The notes: generated by a model not told the origin, from the sequence alone. A stretch of DNA of 64,000 bases from Taxillus chinensis (GCA_023512835.1 CM042088.1:54247579-54311578), one strand, 5' to 3'. Shown: positions 13,401 through 25,556, counted from the first letter of the stretch. Translations and numbers: made by a program.

Positions 13401-13846
13401 GATATTAAACATGGACTCCTTGAGTCCTCAACTCCACATCCGCTAAGGTTACTATTCATTTATCTTGACTTCTCGAGTCTCTGACCACACAATTCCACCA
13501 AGGTTACTGTTCATTGTCGTTTTCAGCCTAGTTCTCACCTGAATTCAACCCAGTAACCCCAAACCCTCTATAACCTCATAAAACTCATATCACGTACTAC
13601 ATATTAGGTTTTAATTGCCTATTATGCACCATAATCACCAGATTCAACCTAAAAGTTAGTTTCCCCAAAACTTAGGGTTCCTATCCAAATTCCATGAATT
13701 TGGGGTTAATTCTCTTATCTAGCAAGCATAATCAAGCATACTCAATGATATAAGAGAGAAAAGAATGAATCCCTACATCAAATTTGGGCGATTTAAGTCT
13801 GGATCGTCCAATCCCCATTACAAGCTCACTTGGTTCGTTCCCCTCA

Positions 13847-13881
<35 letters not shown>

Positions 13882-14071
13882 TTTATACTTCATTTTATTT
13901 TTGTCCAGATTACCCTCACAGGGCCCAAAGGCCACTTGGACTTCAAATCGAGCCCAATTACTATCAAAATGCTCTGTTTGATGAACACATCCAGTCTAGA
14001 TATTGTTATCCCCCGATATGCATTTCAACACACGGCTATCTCTAAAACCACAAACACGGGTCCTTACATTA
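13401..14071. other. Non-coding repeat-like stretch next to the minisatellite, with (TC)15
   Basis: The sequence has mixed composition and no frame with recognisable similarity. Read on the minus strand it goes from a (GA)n tract through blocks such as ACCCTAAGTTTTGGGG to the minisatellite, which resembles a transcribed leader or LTR. A (TC)15 microsatellite sits at 13849-13878. Confidence 0.45.
13849..13878. repeat. (TC)15 microsatellite
   Basis: Perfect dinucleotide run of 15 units. The frames running through it code only for Ser-Leu repeats and are not genes. Confidence 0.95.
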
Positions 14072-14398
14072 GGTTTGGGCCCTAAACAGGACAATATCGT
14101 GTTACGAGGGACTTAGGCTGTGACAGTTGGTATCAGAGTTGGGGATCGAGTCGGTGTGTCATAGTCCCACGGGAATGTGGGCTTCTTAAGGGGGTAGATT
14201 GTAAAGTCTGAGGACTTTGCAAATCCCACATCGAATGGGGAAGAGAACAAAGTGTGCCTCTTAAGAGGGCATAGAAACCTCTACTGGCACGAGACCTTTT
14301 GAGGTGCATGTGTGGCACTACTAAGAATAAAATTGGGAATTGGGCTTAGGTCCTGAACTGGACAATATCGTGCTACGAGGGACTTGGGTTGTTATACA
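14072..14398 (+). mobile_element. TRIM retrotransposon, 5' LTR truncated
   Basis: A small LTR element with no coding capacity. The 3' LTR spans 14200-14398 (199 bp, TG...CA, starting TGTAAAGTCTGAGG). It is preceded by a polypurine tract, AAGGGGGTAGA, at 14188-14198. The initiator-Met tRNA primer binding site TGGTATCAGAG lies at 14128-14138, directly after TGTGACAGT. The internal region is therefore only about 70 bp. The last 54 bp of the 5' LTR are present at 14072-14125 and match 14342-14396 (shared GGACAATATCGTG, TACGAGGGACTT). The first three quarters of the 5' LTR are missing and unrelated sequence lies there instead. Confidence 0.8.
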
Positions 14399-14799
14399 AT
14401 GGTTCCATGACTCCTTTACCTATTAGAGCTAACCCTACCAAAAAAACCAATTCTTAATGCAATCCGCACAAATCCCATACCTCTATTGCCTCTTCTCCCC
14501 TGCTTGTTTCTCTCCTCCGTCCATCTAGTCACCCCTTTCATTCCTCCCTTTTGTCCTTATGTTGGATATTGTCATATTTGTGGTTTTTAGGGTCACACCG
14601 TTAAGGTGTGTCCCTCCTTTCAGGTTATCTTAATTTCTACCTCTTTGTCCAGTACGCCTTTATCTTCTCTTGTTTCCCCCACTCCATGGCAACCCCAGGA
14701 TCACTTTGTTGTTGTTTCCTTTGTGCCCAACCAATACTGGTTTCTTGACAGTGGCACCTCTCATCATGTCACTACAGAACTGACCAATCTCTCTTTTTC

Positions 14800-15164
14800 T
14801 AGGCCTATAAATGAGCCGAGTTGAGAGAGTTTAGTCGAGTTCGAGCCAAACTTGTACAGTAACCAAGTAGAACCGAGTCGAGCTTGAATAGTAACCAAGT
14901 CCAGCTTGTACACTGTTGAACAAATATCAAGCAAGCTATCGAGTGTGTCACTTATTTAAAGATATATGCTAGATAAATTTGTAAACGATTCAAGTCGAGT
15001 CAAGCTTGTACAGTAATCGAGTCGAGTCAAGCTTATACAGTAATCGAGTCGAACTTAAACACTAACAAGCCAAACTTGTACAATGTCGAACTCGTGCTTG
15101 AGTCAAGCTTAGTCGAGCGGATATCGAGCGAGCTATCGAGTGCGTCAACTCATTTACATGCCTA
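14800..15164. mobile_element. Short hAT-like MITE inserted in the Copia relic
   Basis: A 365-bp insertion with terminal inverted repeats, TAGGCCTATAAATGAG on the left and TAGGCATGTAAATGAG when the right end is reverse-complemented. The flanks CTCTTTTT and CTCTCTTC are consistent with a decayed 8-bp target duplication. Internally it carries many GTCGAGTCAAGCTTGTACAG-like units. Removing it restores the Copia protease reading frame (TNLS running into LYTGSDDVMIGDG), which supports the limits. Confidence 0.8.
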
Positions 15165-16160
15165 CTCTCTTCACTCCTTATACACTGGATCTGATGATGT
15201 TATGATTGGCGATGGTATTAGTTTTATTATCATGTATATAGGTTCCGCCCAACTTTCTGCTCCTCCCTCTACTTTTCATCTCTCTGATGTTTTATGTGTT
15301 CCCTCAATTAAAAAAAATCTGTTTTCTGTTTCTCAATTCTGTCGCACTAATAATACTTCTATTGAGTTCTTACCATCATCCTTTTATGTGAAGGACCTTC
15401 GCTCGGGGAATATCCTCTTCTAAGGTTATGTTAAGGATGGCGTGTATGTATAGCTAACTTCTCTGCCGCCCTCTCCTCCTGTTCTTGCCTTCTCCTCTGT
15501 CGAGACATCCTCTACCAATTAGCATCATCGTTTAGGTCATCTTGCACATTTGATTTTACAGCACCTTCTCTCCCATTATAGCTTAAATTCCCTAATGTCA
15601 CTGCCGAAGGATTTCTTTTGTAACGTGTGTCACTGCAATAAGAGCCATAAATTGCCTTTTTTCGTTTCTTCTTTATTGTTCTCATTTTGTAAATTATTTT
15701 TTATGATGTTTGGACCTCTCCTATTACTTTTCTTGATGGATTCAAGTATTATGTTATATTTGTATATCATTTCACCTGATATCTATGGTTTTGTCCCCTC
15801 CACTGCAAGTCTAATGTTCTATCCACTTTTTAAGACTTTAAACTCCTTGTCGAATGCTATTTTGATCAAAGAATTGTTTCACTTTACTCCAACAATGGTG
15901 GTGAATATTTGAGCCTCATGCCTTTTCCACTGTTGTCTACCACATTAATCGTCTTCCCACCTCTATTCTTAATCTCTCTAGTTTGTTTGAATTGATCTTC
16001 TATAGGCTACCCAATTATTCTAAACTTAAAAGTTTTGGGAGCTTATGTTATCCACGGCTGCGTCCTTATTCTGCTCATAAACTTGACCTTATGGCTACTT
16101 CATGTGTGTTCCTTGGTTACCCTTTATCTCAAAGTGCCTATCTTTACTATGACCCCACCT

Positions 16161-16440
16161 AGGGGTGGCAATTTTGCCCCACCCCGACCCTAGCCATCCC
16201 GACCTAATTTGCCCCGCCCCGACTCATCATTGGATCAAGCTCGAGTCTTACCTGACCCGCCCCAATTTGGTCTTTTAAAGTAAAATTAAGCCTAAAAATA
16301 TTGACCCACCCGCCCCGATCTGACCTGAAGTGCCCAAACTGATGGGTTAGGGCGGGTTCGGGGCAACTTATAAAATTTCGAGTCGAGTCAGGTTCGGGTC
16401 GGGTAGTACCGGCCCAACCCGACCTGTTGCCATGCTTAAT
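16161..16440. mobile_element. GC-rich hAT-like MITE inserted in the Copia relic
   Basis: A 280-bp insertion starting AGGGGTGGCAATTTTGCC and ending GGCAACAGG-like on the opposite strand (TTGCCATGCTTAAT). It is flanked by CCCACCT at 16154-16160 and 16441-16447, a 7-8 bp target duplication of hAT type. Removing it and one target copy restores the Copia frame DPTSTKTIISCHV. It is full of CGACCC/GGGTCGGG-type subterminal motifs. Confidence 0.85.
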
Positions 16441-17315
16441 CCCACCTCGACTAAAACAATTATCTCTTGTCACGTCTGATTTGTTGAATCTGTCTTCCCT
16501 TATCATTCCCTCCACTTTCCATTGCACTGTCCTAGTCCCACTTCTATTACAATATGGCTTCCACCGCTCTCTGTTTATGTTCCTGTCTCCTCTCCTCCTT
16601 TTTCACCTCCTATCCCCATTCTATTTATGCCTTTCTCAACTTCCCACTCCCCCCAGCTAGTGCCTTCATCCCCTTTGACTCCCTCTTCCTCTCCCCCGCC
16701 ATCGGCCCCTACTCCCACTTCCCCTCCCCAAACCGTTAGCCCCTACTCCTTTTTATCCCATGGTTACTCGCACCCATAACCAAATTGTCAAACCCATTCA
16801 AAGCTCAATATTCACACGTGCCTAGCAGCTCCCCCACATGCTAAACCTGCCTCTGTTACTCAAGCCTTAAAAGATCCACTTTGGCACCAAGTGATGTCAA
16901 CCGAGTATGATGCTCTAGTTTGTAATGGCACATGAGAGCTTGTTGCCTCCACTGGTGATAGCAACCTTGTAGGTTGCAAATGGATCTTTCATAACAAGAG
17001 ACATACTGATGGCTTCATAGAACATTTTAAAGCTAGTTTGGTTGCTAAGGGTTTTCATGATCAACGACCTGGTGTGGATTATATTGAGACCTTTAGTCCT
17101 ATGGTCAAACCAACTACCATTTGTCTTGTGCTCAACCTAGCTAGTTCCCAAGGCTAGTCCCTTCGTCTATTGTGTTACCTTCGTGGGACCTTCCAACATG
17201 GTTTACTTTTGTGTTGCAATACTAGGCTCTCTCTTCATGTATTCTCTGATTTTGATTGGGCCAGTAACAAAAATAATTACACCTCTACTAGTTGTTAAAT
17301 TAAAAATAATTATAC

Positions 17316-18386
17316 TTAGTTTGAATCACTTAAAGTTGCTTTGCCTCTATAGAGTCAAATGTCCTGATGAGTTATTAAAAGAAAAATTATTGTGGAGGAT
17401 TTAATCCATCCATGCAGCAATTAATATATATATATATATAGGTAATAAAGAGAATCATATAAATAAGTAGTTAATTACACTTAATAAAATTTATTAAAAT
17501 AACATAATTAATTAACATCAATAACATAAATATCATAATATCGCAAAACATTATAGAATAAAATATATCTTTTATATTGTCAAACTAAAATAGACCATAT
17601 TATAACTTCCTATAACCTGTATAATATTTATTGAAACATATCTCCATATACTCATCGGATTAAACAAATTTATGCAGCATAGTTATATTGTCCTTTCGTC
17701 AACATTGTTGTAGTTGCAGCGAGGATAAGTTCAAATTATTCCTTTACCTTAATTTGCTCTAATTATTGTCGATGATTATGTGTCATCAGTTCATCTACAA
17801 TAGAGGAGTCTCGTAACTTCAGGTTGCGCCATTTGTCTATCTTCATCTCACAAGGTGATCATTTTAGCTTGTATATTCACTCAAAAGCTTGATACCATAT
17901 TGTCTCACTACTTCACTCTAACTTCTATCCTTCATTTTTCTATAATGTTTTATCTCACAATTCACCTTTCTATAATACTACTAATGACACTATTTTAATC
18001 GCTAATTCTTCCCAATAATTAGTTATTATTACAAAGAGTTTGATATTGTCACAACAATTATAACAACCAGTTTACTATTTTAATTGTTATTTCAAAAAGT
18101 TATATCAAGTAATCAAGTTTTGGTAAAGTAGCTCACTTAGAAAATTTATATTATTATTTAACATGATAAATATTTTTAAACAGTTTATTTACAAAAAATA
18201 TTAATTATATATAGGGTTTAGAATTCAAAATTTTAATCAAAATATTATAATTTCATGCACATCTAATGTAATATTTTATCAGCTTAATAATTTAATCAAA
18301 ATTAATAGAATGTTGATATGTCGGTGAGAAAGACTTATAAGTGATATTGACCTTTGAGTAAACTTTATTTAGGTGAGCACATATTA
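17316..18386. other. Intergenic, AT-rich, no gene
   Basis: It contains an (AT)n tract near 17424-17442 and otherwise low-complexity sequence. No coding frame or RNA gene is recognised. Confidence 0.6.
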
Positions 18387-18684
18387 GAGCATCCACTATA
18401 GACTCTCTATATGCATATTTTTGTTAATTTGAAGAGCTATTTTAACAAAAAAGCCTAAAATCTCCACTTTTCGATTCTCCATTTTAACCAATTTTTAACA
18501 AAATGTACGGTCACTCTTCAAATTTAACCAAATACTATTCACTCTCTATTTATTAAAAAAAAAAATTCTCTCTCCTTTATTTCTTTTTCTATTTATGCAA
18601 TCTAATTTTACGTTTTCCCTCCCTGGGTTTTCCTCTGGTGCCATTTTCATCTAAGCCCCAATTATCTTCACAAGATAAAGTGAG

Positions 18685-20060
18685 TTGGGTTTGATTCTCA
18701 CCATCAATATAGTCAATTCGTCGTCGATTCTCACCCATTTATCACATAAGGCGCGACCATGCGGTGACGCGAGGTCTCCTTCGTCAATTCGTCGATCTAG
18801 TCCTCCTCTTCCGTCCGGTCATCCTCCTCCTCGTCTAGAAGATCATCCGTCGTCGAGCTCCTCCGAGAGATCATCCATCGGAAACTTCTCCCCGCGCCGA
18901 CCATCCGCGAACTACTCCAAAGCGAGTAACCGACGAACTACTTCCGCGATCGCGTCACGTCACGGGTGAGTTAATTTCGTTTTTCGTTTCATCGTTTTTT
19001 GATAATTCGTAATACGATTGTTTATGTTTTTGGTTTAGTTGTTATATAAAACGATTATTCAATTTATCCTTGGTATACTTTGGTTCGATTTATGATTATT
19101 AAAAAAAACAGACTTTGCTTATTAAAATTATTGGTGTTTATCTCTTGGTTTAGATATTGTGGATTTTGTGTTTTTGATGGCTGATTTTGACAAAATTTCT
19201 GGGTTTAAACTATGGGGTTTACCATCTCCTGTCAATTCAATTTAATTACCTGGGTTTTATCTTGGTTTACATTAGACATAGAGAATTCAGATAAAAATTT
19301 CAGAATTGCCATGCTTGTTTGGCGTCCCCGGCTCCAAGTTCTGCATTGAGCTTTTCATAATCACAATCAATGCCTATGCTCATCCAAGAATCATCCCTCT
19401 GGAAACAATGGAAACATAATTATTGACACGTTCCATTTCAGTATCTGTATATTGTCTAACAGTTCCATGATGTTCTCAACTTTAATGGAATGGTTAATCT
19501 TCCACATTCAGTGTGTATATATATATATATAGTCTGCAGTTGAGTAATCCAACAGCGTACCAAATAAAATTCTGAATAAAATTCTGAATCCAACAGCAGT
19601 CCGTGAATTCTGAATTTAATCACCTGGGTTTTATCTTGGTTTACATTAGACGTAGAGAATTCTGAATAAAATTTCATTTGGATTGCTTCATTTGCTTTTA
19701 GGATGGATTTCGAAGGGCAACATGATATGTCATTTGTGAATCTTTTAGAAGGAGATATTACCATGGAGAACTCATTTTTGAGTCAATCACAAGAAATTCC
19801 AGCTTCCATTGGTCACTCTCAACCCCACGTTGATGTGGTCCACGCTAGAAAATTACAAAGGGGTAACAACTTTTCTATAGAGGAAGACAAACTATTGGTC
19901 TCGTCGTGGCTAAATATAGGCATGGATGCAGTGCAAGGGACTGACCAAAAACAGCAACAATTTTGGGAAAGAGTTCACACAAATTACCATCAATATAAGG
20001 ACTTCCCTTCGGAACGAAGTTGTGTCTCCCTAATGAATAGGTGGTCAGTTATTAAAAAAG
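18685..20060 (+). pseudogene. Harbinger Myb/SANT-like ORF, 3'-truncated
   Basis: In PIF/Harbinger elements this second protein helps nuclear import and DNA binding of the transposase. The coding part starts at the ATG at 19703 and reads a trihelix/SANT-like domain: NNFSIEEDKLLVSSWLNIG, FWERVHTNYHQYKDFPSERS, SLMNRWSVIKK. Similarity stops near 20060, after which the frame (open to 20272) runs antisense through the transposase. A GC-rich leader exon at 18670-18966 ends in a donor ACGGGTGAGT; the acceptor TTGCTTTTAG lies just before the ATG, giving a leader intron of about 735 bp. Confidence 0.75.
19208..19680. repeat. Direct repeat inside the Harbinger leader intron
   Basis: About 65-70 bp are repeated at 19208-19300 and 19607-19680. 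Both copies contain CCTGGGTTTTATCTTGG, TTTACATTAGAC and TAGAGAATTC. The DNA between them (with an (AT)n tract at 19516-19532) is either a duplicated piece or an insertion. Confidence 0.7.
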
Positions 20061-20880
20061 TTGCTTCTAAGATAATAGTTGCTTCACGTTTATGGCCAGA
20101 ATACATACCTCTCCATGCAGTGGGGCAATTTTTCCACTTCCAGTGCATACAATCTATGCTCCCTAACATTCCAGGAAAACCACGACTTTCTCCATCTGTT
20201 AACAATCTCACAATATCATGTTTTGTAGGTGACCTCAAGTACATATCAGAGTACAGAGAAACAATTGCTTGAGCAAATAATTTTAAACTCTTCATTGCTG
20301 TCGTTTCTGAAATCCTCAAATATTCATCCACATAATCACCGGTTACGCCGTATGCTAGCATCCTAATTGCAGCAGTAATCTTTTGACAACCAGAAAAACC
20401 CAGTCTTCCAGAAGCATTTCTGCTTTGAACAAAGAATTGATCGTGATTTTCAACATCATGTACAATACGAAGAAACAGAGCACGTCTCATCCGGAACCTC
20501 CTTCGAAATAATCTATCTGGATACACTGGTGACGCTGCAAAATAGTCAAGCCTAAGCCTTTCACAGCCTTGCAACCGATCACGCCTAATGGAGCTACGAC
20601 GGTGGGTACCATGATGCGATGCTGATCCTTCTTCTATACTGCCGTTAATTATCTCCAAATCATCATCAGAATCATCACAAAGCATTTTCGGAAGAAAAGA
20701 TGGACTTTCAAAGAAAAATCGAGCCATCAAGAAAGGTAGATAATCCCGTTTGGAATCGTGTGTGTGATCCTGCCCTTTGAGTACCACAATTGAATCATGT
20801 GATCGCTGATTCAATTTTCGATCTCTATTCTGCCCATATCGATAATCCCGTTGGAAGAAAATAAGACATCGACGATACAA
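20061..20880 (-). pseudogene. Harbinger DDE transposase, C-terminally truncated
   Basis: The frame on the minus strand is open from 20880; a likely start is Met-52 of that frame (20727, MARFFFESP). It reads RLRLDYFAASPVYPDRLFRRR, CQKITAAIRMLAYG, DYVDEYLRISETTAMKSL and the first catalytic Asp in MLGSIDCMHWKWKNCPTAW, followed by GHKREATIILEA. The family continues with the second Asp and the Glu of the DDE triad, but here similarity stops at about 20060. The remaining 23 codons to 19990 are antisense of the Myb ORF. N-terminal and first catalytic blocks are intact, with no stops. Confidence 0.88.
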
Positions 20881-21332
20881 AAACCGTTTGCAGTATTAAT
20901 TCTTTTATTTATTGTTTTATTTTAAAAAAATAAGCAAATACTTAAAACAATATTTTAATTTATAAATAATTAAAATGAAGAGGCTAAAAAGTGGGCTTTT
21001 AAAATATAGGTTGTTAAAATAGAAAAAGTGATATTTTTGGTTAATTTGAAAGTGAAATTTGAAGAGGCTGCAATCAAATGCGCTTACATATTACATATCT
21101 AAACGAGTGTCTCCCACTCACACAATCCTTTCCTCCAACGCGAGAATCAAATCCATCAGCTAAAAGTTTTTTTTTTTTGCGAGATTTTATTGCTTTGCTC
21201 ATAAACCAAGTTTATATCTTTATTCCGTCTTCAATATATATTTACATTTATTAAATTGTTTATAAAAATAAATCTAAAAATTAAAAAAAAAAAAAGAGAG
21301 AGAGAGAGACACACGTTGAATCCTCATCTTAA

Positions 21333-21677
21333 AGCCCCGTTTGGTACTTCTCAAATAAACGGGTGCTTGTCTTCACGCCGCCGAACCCGCCCATTGTCAT
21401 GACTTACCTCACAACTCATGACGTGTACCCATATACTAACGCTTGGCTTAATAAAAAAATAATTAATGAATTTAAAATTAATTTATTATAAAGTATTTGA
21501 CTTGGGAGCTGAATTCATTAAGTAGTTAGAGATTTTATTTGAATTTTCATTTAATAGAAAGGTACTAATTAATGGCACAAACAGATTGGCATTTGGCGTT
21601 CGTGGGTTGGCTTGCTTTGTTTTTAGTCGTTTCGGTTGGGTCTTGATTCTTGAAAATGCATCCGACCAAACAGGGTG
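21333..21677. mobile_element. Tourist-like MITE
   Basis: A 345-bp segment with inverted ends (AGCCCCGTTTGGTA on the left, CACCCTGTTTGGTC for the right end reverse-complemented). It is flanked by TAA at 21330-21332 and 21678-21680. The CCTGTTTGGT-type terminus and the 3-bp TAA/TTA duplication fit non-autonomous PIF/Harbinger elements. No coding content. Confidence 0.7.
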
Positions 21678-21680
21678 TAA

Positions 21681-22790
21681 AGGCGATGAAGCGTGACATA
21701 AATAATGCTACCCCCCTGTTTCGCAAATCATACAATGTCCCACGTGCACTCACCACGCAATCTGCATTAATTCACGGTTTACTCGAAATAACTAACGGCG
21801 ACGCAGATAAATGCTTTGTTCGCTAAAAAAGTATTGTATTTGTATGGTGTATTTTTTCTAGAAATAATTGTTTCAAACCTCAAGGACACCCAATTATATT
21901 AAATAAAAATGTTTTTCTATAAATAATTTAAAATTTGTATTATGCATAACATTCATGCCAGACTCTTTAAATTTAACTTTTTTAAATAATAAATATTATT
22001 TTTATTATTTTAACAATACATTTTGTTAGGTCATATTTTTTATCTCTCTATTTTAATCATTTACTTTTATTATTTGATTAAAATATTATTATTATTTGAT
22101 TAAAAAATGAGAGAGAAAGTATGAGGGAGAATAGAGATGTTTAAATAATACATAAGAAATAGTAAATGTTAATTTTCGAAGAGTATTGTGGATAATATTA
22201 AAAAAACAAATGATGAGCTAAAAAGTGAAATTTTAAAATATTTTTGTTAAATTTACTTTTCGATTCGCGCTGCCCAGCCATGCTCACCAGATCCACCATT
22301 GTCTCTTATAAAATATTTAAGATACGATACTAATTTTAGAGAGAGTGGGACAAATTAACTCTCTCTATATTTTTTTTATTAATTTAAAGAATTAATTTAA
22401 TAAAAATATTTAAAATATATATACTTTTTAGACTCTACGGTAATTAAAATGTTAACAAAATAAATCATAAATATTTAAATTTAACTCAATACTATTTATT
22501 TTTTATTTATTAAAATATTATGCTTTCCCTTTTATATATATATATATTTGCTTTTTATTTTTTTCTCACACTATATTTTATTTTTTGATTTAAAAGAATA
22601 AATATATTTCAAAGAATAATATTTTAATTAATAAATAATTAAAATAGATAAAGTAAGTTTTAAAAAATAATTATTTTAAATAAGCTGTAAATGCTAATGT
22701 TATGGCAAAGAGACCATCCTGAATTGGAGTTTGTCGACGGCCACGTAGAAGTGCTGGGGTTGGTTAAAGAATTTGCCAAAAACCGTATTA
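21681..22790. other. Intergenic, AT-rich, no gene
   Basis: Low-complexity AT-rich DNA with a few GC-richer patches (near 22260-22310 and 22720-22785). No frame with recognisable similarity. Confidence 0.6.
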
Positions 22791-23199
22791 GAGCATGTAT
22801 AGAAAATTTACCATATAGAAGTTTATTTTCTTTTATTTATGAAAAAAATATTATAAAATTATAAAATTATTCTTACAATAGAAGTTCTATATTTAACTTT
22901 TTCTATTGGATTTATACAGTATTTTTTAATTTATTGTGAAATATTATTCAATCCTTATAATTATTAAATTATAAAAAAAATTCACCTCTTAACTGTATAT
23001 TTCTCATAACTTTTACTTTTATTTCATATTAAATTATAAAAAAAATATTAAATTAAAAAAACTAATATATAATATTATTTTAATAATATAGAGAGTGATT
23101 TAGGTAATCTATTGTAGTGTATATTTATATAAAGAAGTAAAAAATAGTGTAAATTAGTAAATTTAAGAAAAATATTTGAAAAGCTTATATAAGTGCTCT
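22791..23199. mobile_element. MITE of the TTA-GAGCA family, copy 1
   Basis: About 0.4 kb, beginning TTAGAGCATGTATAG and ending in the inverted form (AGAGCACTTATATAAGC on the opposite strand). It is colinear with 42428-42827 over its whole length: shared TCTATATTTAACTTTTTCTA, TATTCAATCC, TATAATTATTAAATTATA, ATTTCATATTAAATTATAAA and TTTTAATAATAT blocks. The termini resemble those of the PIF/Harbinger element at 18387, so it is probably a Tourist-type derivative. Confidence 0.7.
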
Positions 23200-24820
23200 G
23201 AAAGATTTGATTTGTGTGATGAATAATAATAGGAAATATAATATTTATTTGGTTCATCGTTACATGATCAGTTAGGAACCGTATTAGGGGTTGTTGCATC
23301 ACAGTTCTTGTGGATGTTGAAGTCTTCAATTTCATACCCATTTCTCTAATTATGACAAAAATAATAATATTTTAATTTATACAAAATTTATAATAGAAAT
23401 AAGAGCATGCCATTGGATTAGTCATTGATATCTTTAAAATTGATGGAAATTAAAACTTTTTCATAACTTTCAAATTTTCTTAAAGCATACTTCTAAAATA
23501 TAATTTTCATAAAATTAAAGAAAAAAATATAGATAAAAATTACACTGCATCAAATCATCTAAATTTGCATATTTTAGAGATTATGAATAAAGTTTATACA
23601 ATAAATATACAATATCCATTTTAGATCCCATAAATCTGCATATTTGTAGTTTTTTCTATTTATTTATGTATTTAAATAATTAGTTTAAATAAAAATTGTA
23701 GTTTGTAAATAGAAGAGTTAAGAAATATTATTTTATTATATAGAGATAGAGATAAAATATGAGATATATGGGTTTTTTAATATCTCCAAATAATTTTATA
23801 TAAAATAGATACAAAAAATATGAAGCTGATAAGAATACACTTATTTATAATCTTACATTGGATTAGTTATTGAATTCATCAAAATAATAATATAATATAA
23901 AAGATACGAAAGAACTAAAAATAAAATATTAAAACAAAACTTTGATTAATTTGAAGAATCTCAAGAATTTATTATAGTTCATAATTATAAATTTTGGCAT
24001 ATAAAGAGTCCATAATATTTGTAAGAAAATATAAAAATAAAAAGATTGAGATGTATTTTGAATTTTTCCCTCTAGAAATGAAATAAAATTTGTATATATT
24101 AGAATATGCTTGCATGCATTTTATTCCAAATTTATTAGGTTTAATGAAATAATACATCGGACTATATTTTAAAACTTAACCTAACAAATTAACATACCAT
24201 TCATTTACTAGTTGTTAGTTAATTGTAATTTATATTTTTATTTATGATACAATACCATTATTCATCATAAAAAAGGATGCGTACCATTACAAATAAAAAT
24301 AACAAATTAATATATATGTCAAAGTTTGCCTTGAGATTAGATTCACATTTCATCATGAATTGCACTCTCTAAGCCAAGTGTCACATGTATTTTTCCTAAA
24401 TTAATTCCTACCATTTTATTAATATATAACATATTGGTTTTATTAGTGTGCATATTGCGGTTTTTCCTTCTTTTTTTTGTTTACATCCCTTATTATTAAT
24501 AATTTTATGTTGTAAGGGCAATAGTAGTGGGCTAAATGTTTTTTTAACTAAAATTTAAGTGTAAATTTTAATTTTACAAATTTTAGGTAGTTATATGTTT
24601 TACAATAACAAATAGTTGACTCCACAAATCTTTTTTATTTAATTAATAATTTTAAACTTTTTTTATATTTTAAACTATTTATCCTCTCTACTCTCTCTTC
24701 ACATGAGTCAATTGACTTGGTGAAAACAATTATTTTAAAATTAAAATAATCTTTAGCTAATAAAAGTTGACAAAACAAATTTGGTTAAAAATCAATTTAT
24801 CATTGTTGAGTTTATTCTGG
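23200..24820. other. Intergenic, AT-rich, with two short related repeat starts
   Basis: No gene seen. CCATTGGATTAGTCATTGAT near 23411 and a close variant, CATTGGATTAGTTATTGAAT, near 23858 stand in the same orientation about 447 bp apart. They may mark two tandem MITE-like fragments. The rest is low complexity. Confidence 0.5.
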
Positions 24821-25556
24821 TGTCACGTCCTAGATTTCTAACTCGAGAAAACCAGTTAGTGACTTTTCCTACCTGCACCAAGTAAGACAAGGGGTGAGAT
24901 AAAATACTAAACATAAAGGGAACTGTAACATAGAACAAGTATTGTCTTTACCTGCTCAACAACTAACACAACACATGTTCACACATTTACATTTACAAAT
25001 CCAAACAAAATATTCCATTAAACTAAAAAACCTCATAAAAAATCTTCCCCTCATCGGGTTACATCAAGTCCTAATGTCAATATCATTACATAGGTGAATA
25101 GAAAGGAATATAAGAAAAGAAAAGAGTTCTCTAGTTTGGGTCCACAACTCGATTATCCAACCTAATTCCAATAAGCACCTGAAAAGAAGGAATCATATAA
25201 CAGGAGGGGTAAGCAACTACAACTTAATAAGGATCATGTTTCTCTAATCTATCTCATGCTCTTAGCATCTACATGATAATGTTAATAAGTGTAGTGTCGT
25301 GTTAATAACATACAAAAAATTCATAATTAATATTTTAATCTCCCCCAAGGTACTCATAACCCAAACACAACATAAGCAGACCACACGACCTCCCCAACCT
25401 CAACCTCAGCCACACTAACACCTTAACTATATATATAGCAAACACAATATTTTCAACATGATATTTATTGTAATTATAGCAGAAGCATGCCTCAAGATAA
25501 AGTGAATACCCAATAACAACTAGACATAGCATGATCATCCTATTATAACATCATTT
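24821..25556 (-). repeat. LTR-like repeat of unknown type, left part (outer layer of a nest)
   Basis: Sequence starting TGTCACGTCCTAGATTTC that is interrupted by a LINE at 25557 and resumes at 31901. On the minus strand it ends GGACGTGACA, like many plant LTR ends, but no primer binding site or partner LTR is visible. A solo LTR is therefore one reading; a different non-coding repeat is another. No coding frame is seen. Confidence 0.5.

Larger units (their letters stand above)
14535..17315 (+). pseudogene. Ty1/Copia polyprotein relic (gag knuckle, protease, integrase, partial RT, RNase H)
   Basis: Fragments in polyprotein order: a zinc knuckle near 14560 (CHICGF, a stop, GHTVKVC); the protease motif FLDSGTSHHVT near 14740; the GAG-pre-integrase block GSDDVMIGDG to SVSQFC at 15190-15340; the integrase zinc-binding H/C block and a decayed integrase core (15530-16150); a Pro/Ser-rich linker; and the start of reverse transcriptase ([38 protein letters not shown]; 16870-17130). 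A deletion near 17155 then jumps into RNase H (CYLRGTFQHGLL, HVFSDFDWASNKNNYTSTS). Two MITEs interrupt it. Many stops and shifts make it dead. Confidence 0.88.
18387..21083. mobile_element. PIF/Harbinger DNA transposon, internally deleted
   Basis: A 2.7-kb element flanked by TTA (18384-18386 and 21084-21086), the 3-bp target duplication of PIF/Harbinger elements. Ends: GAGCATCCACTATAGACTCT on the left, and GCGCATTTGATTGCAGCCTC for the right end reverse-complemented, which is an imperfect inverted repeat. As in autonomous members of the family there are two genes, a Myb/SANT protein (+) and a DDE transposase (-). Both lack their 3' halves and meet tail to tail at about 20060, so one internal deletion removed the C-terminal coding parts of both. 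The element cannot move itself, but its ends may still respond to transposase. Confidence 0.85.
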
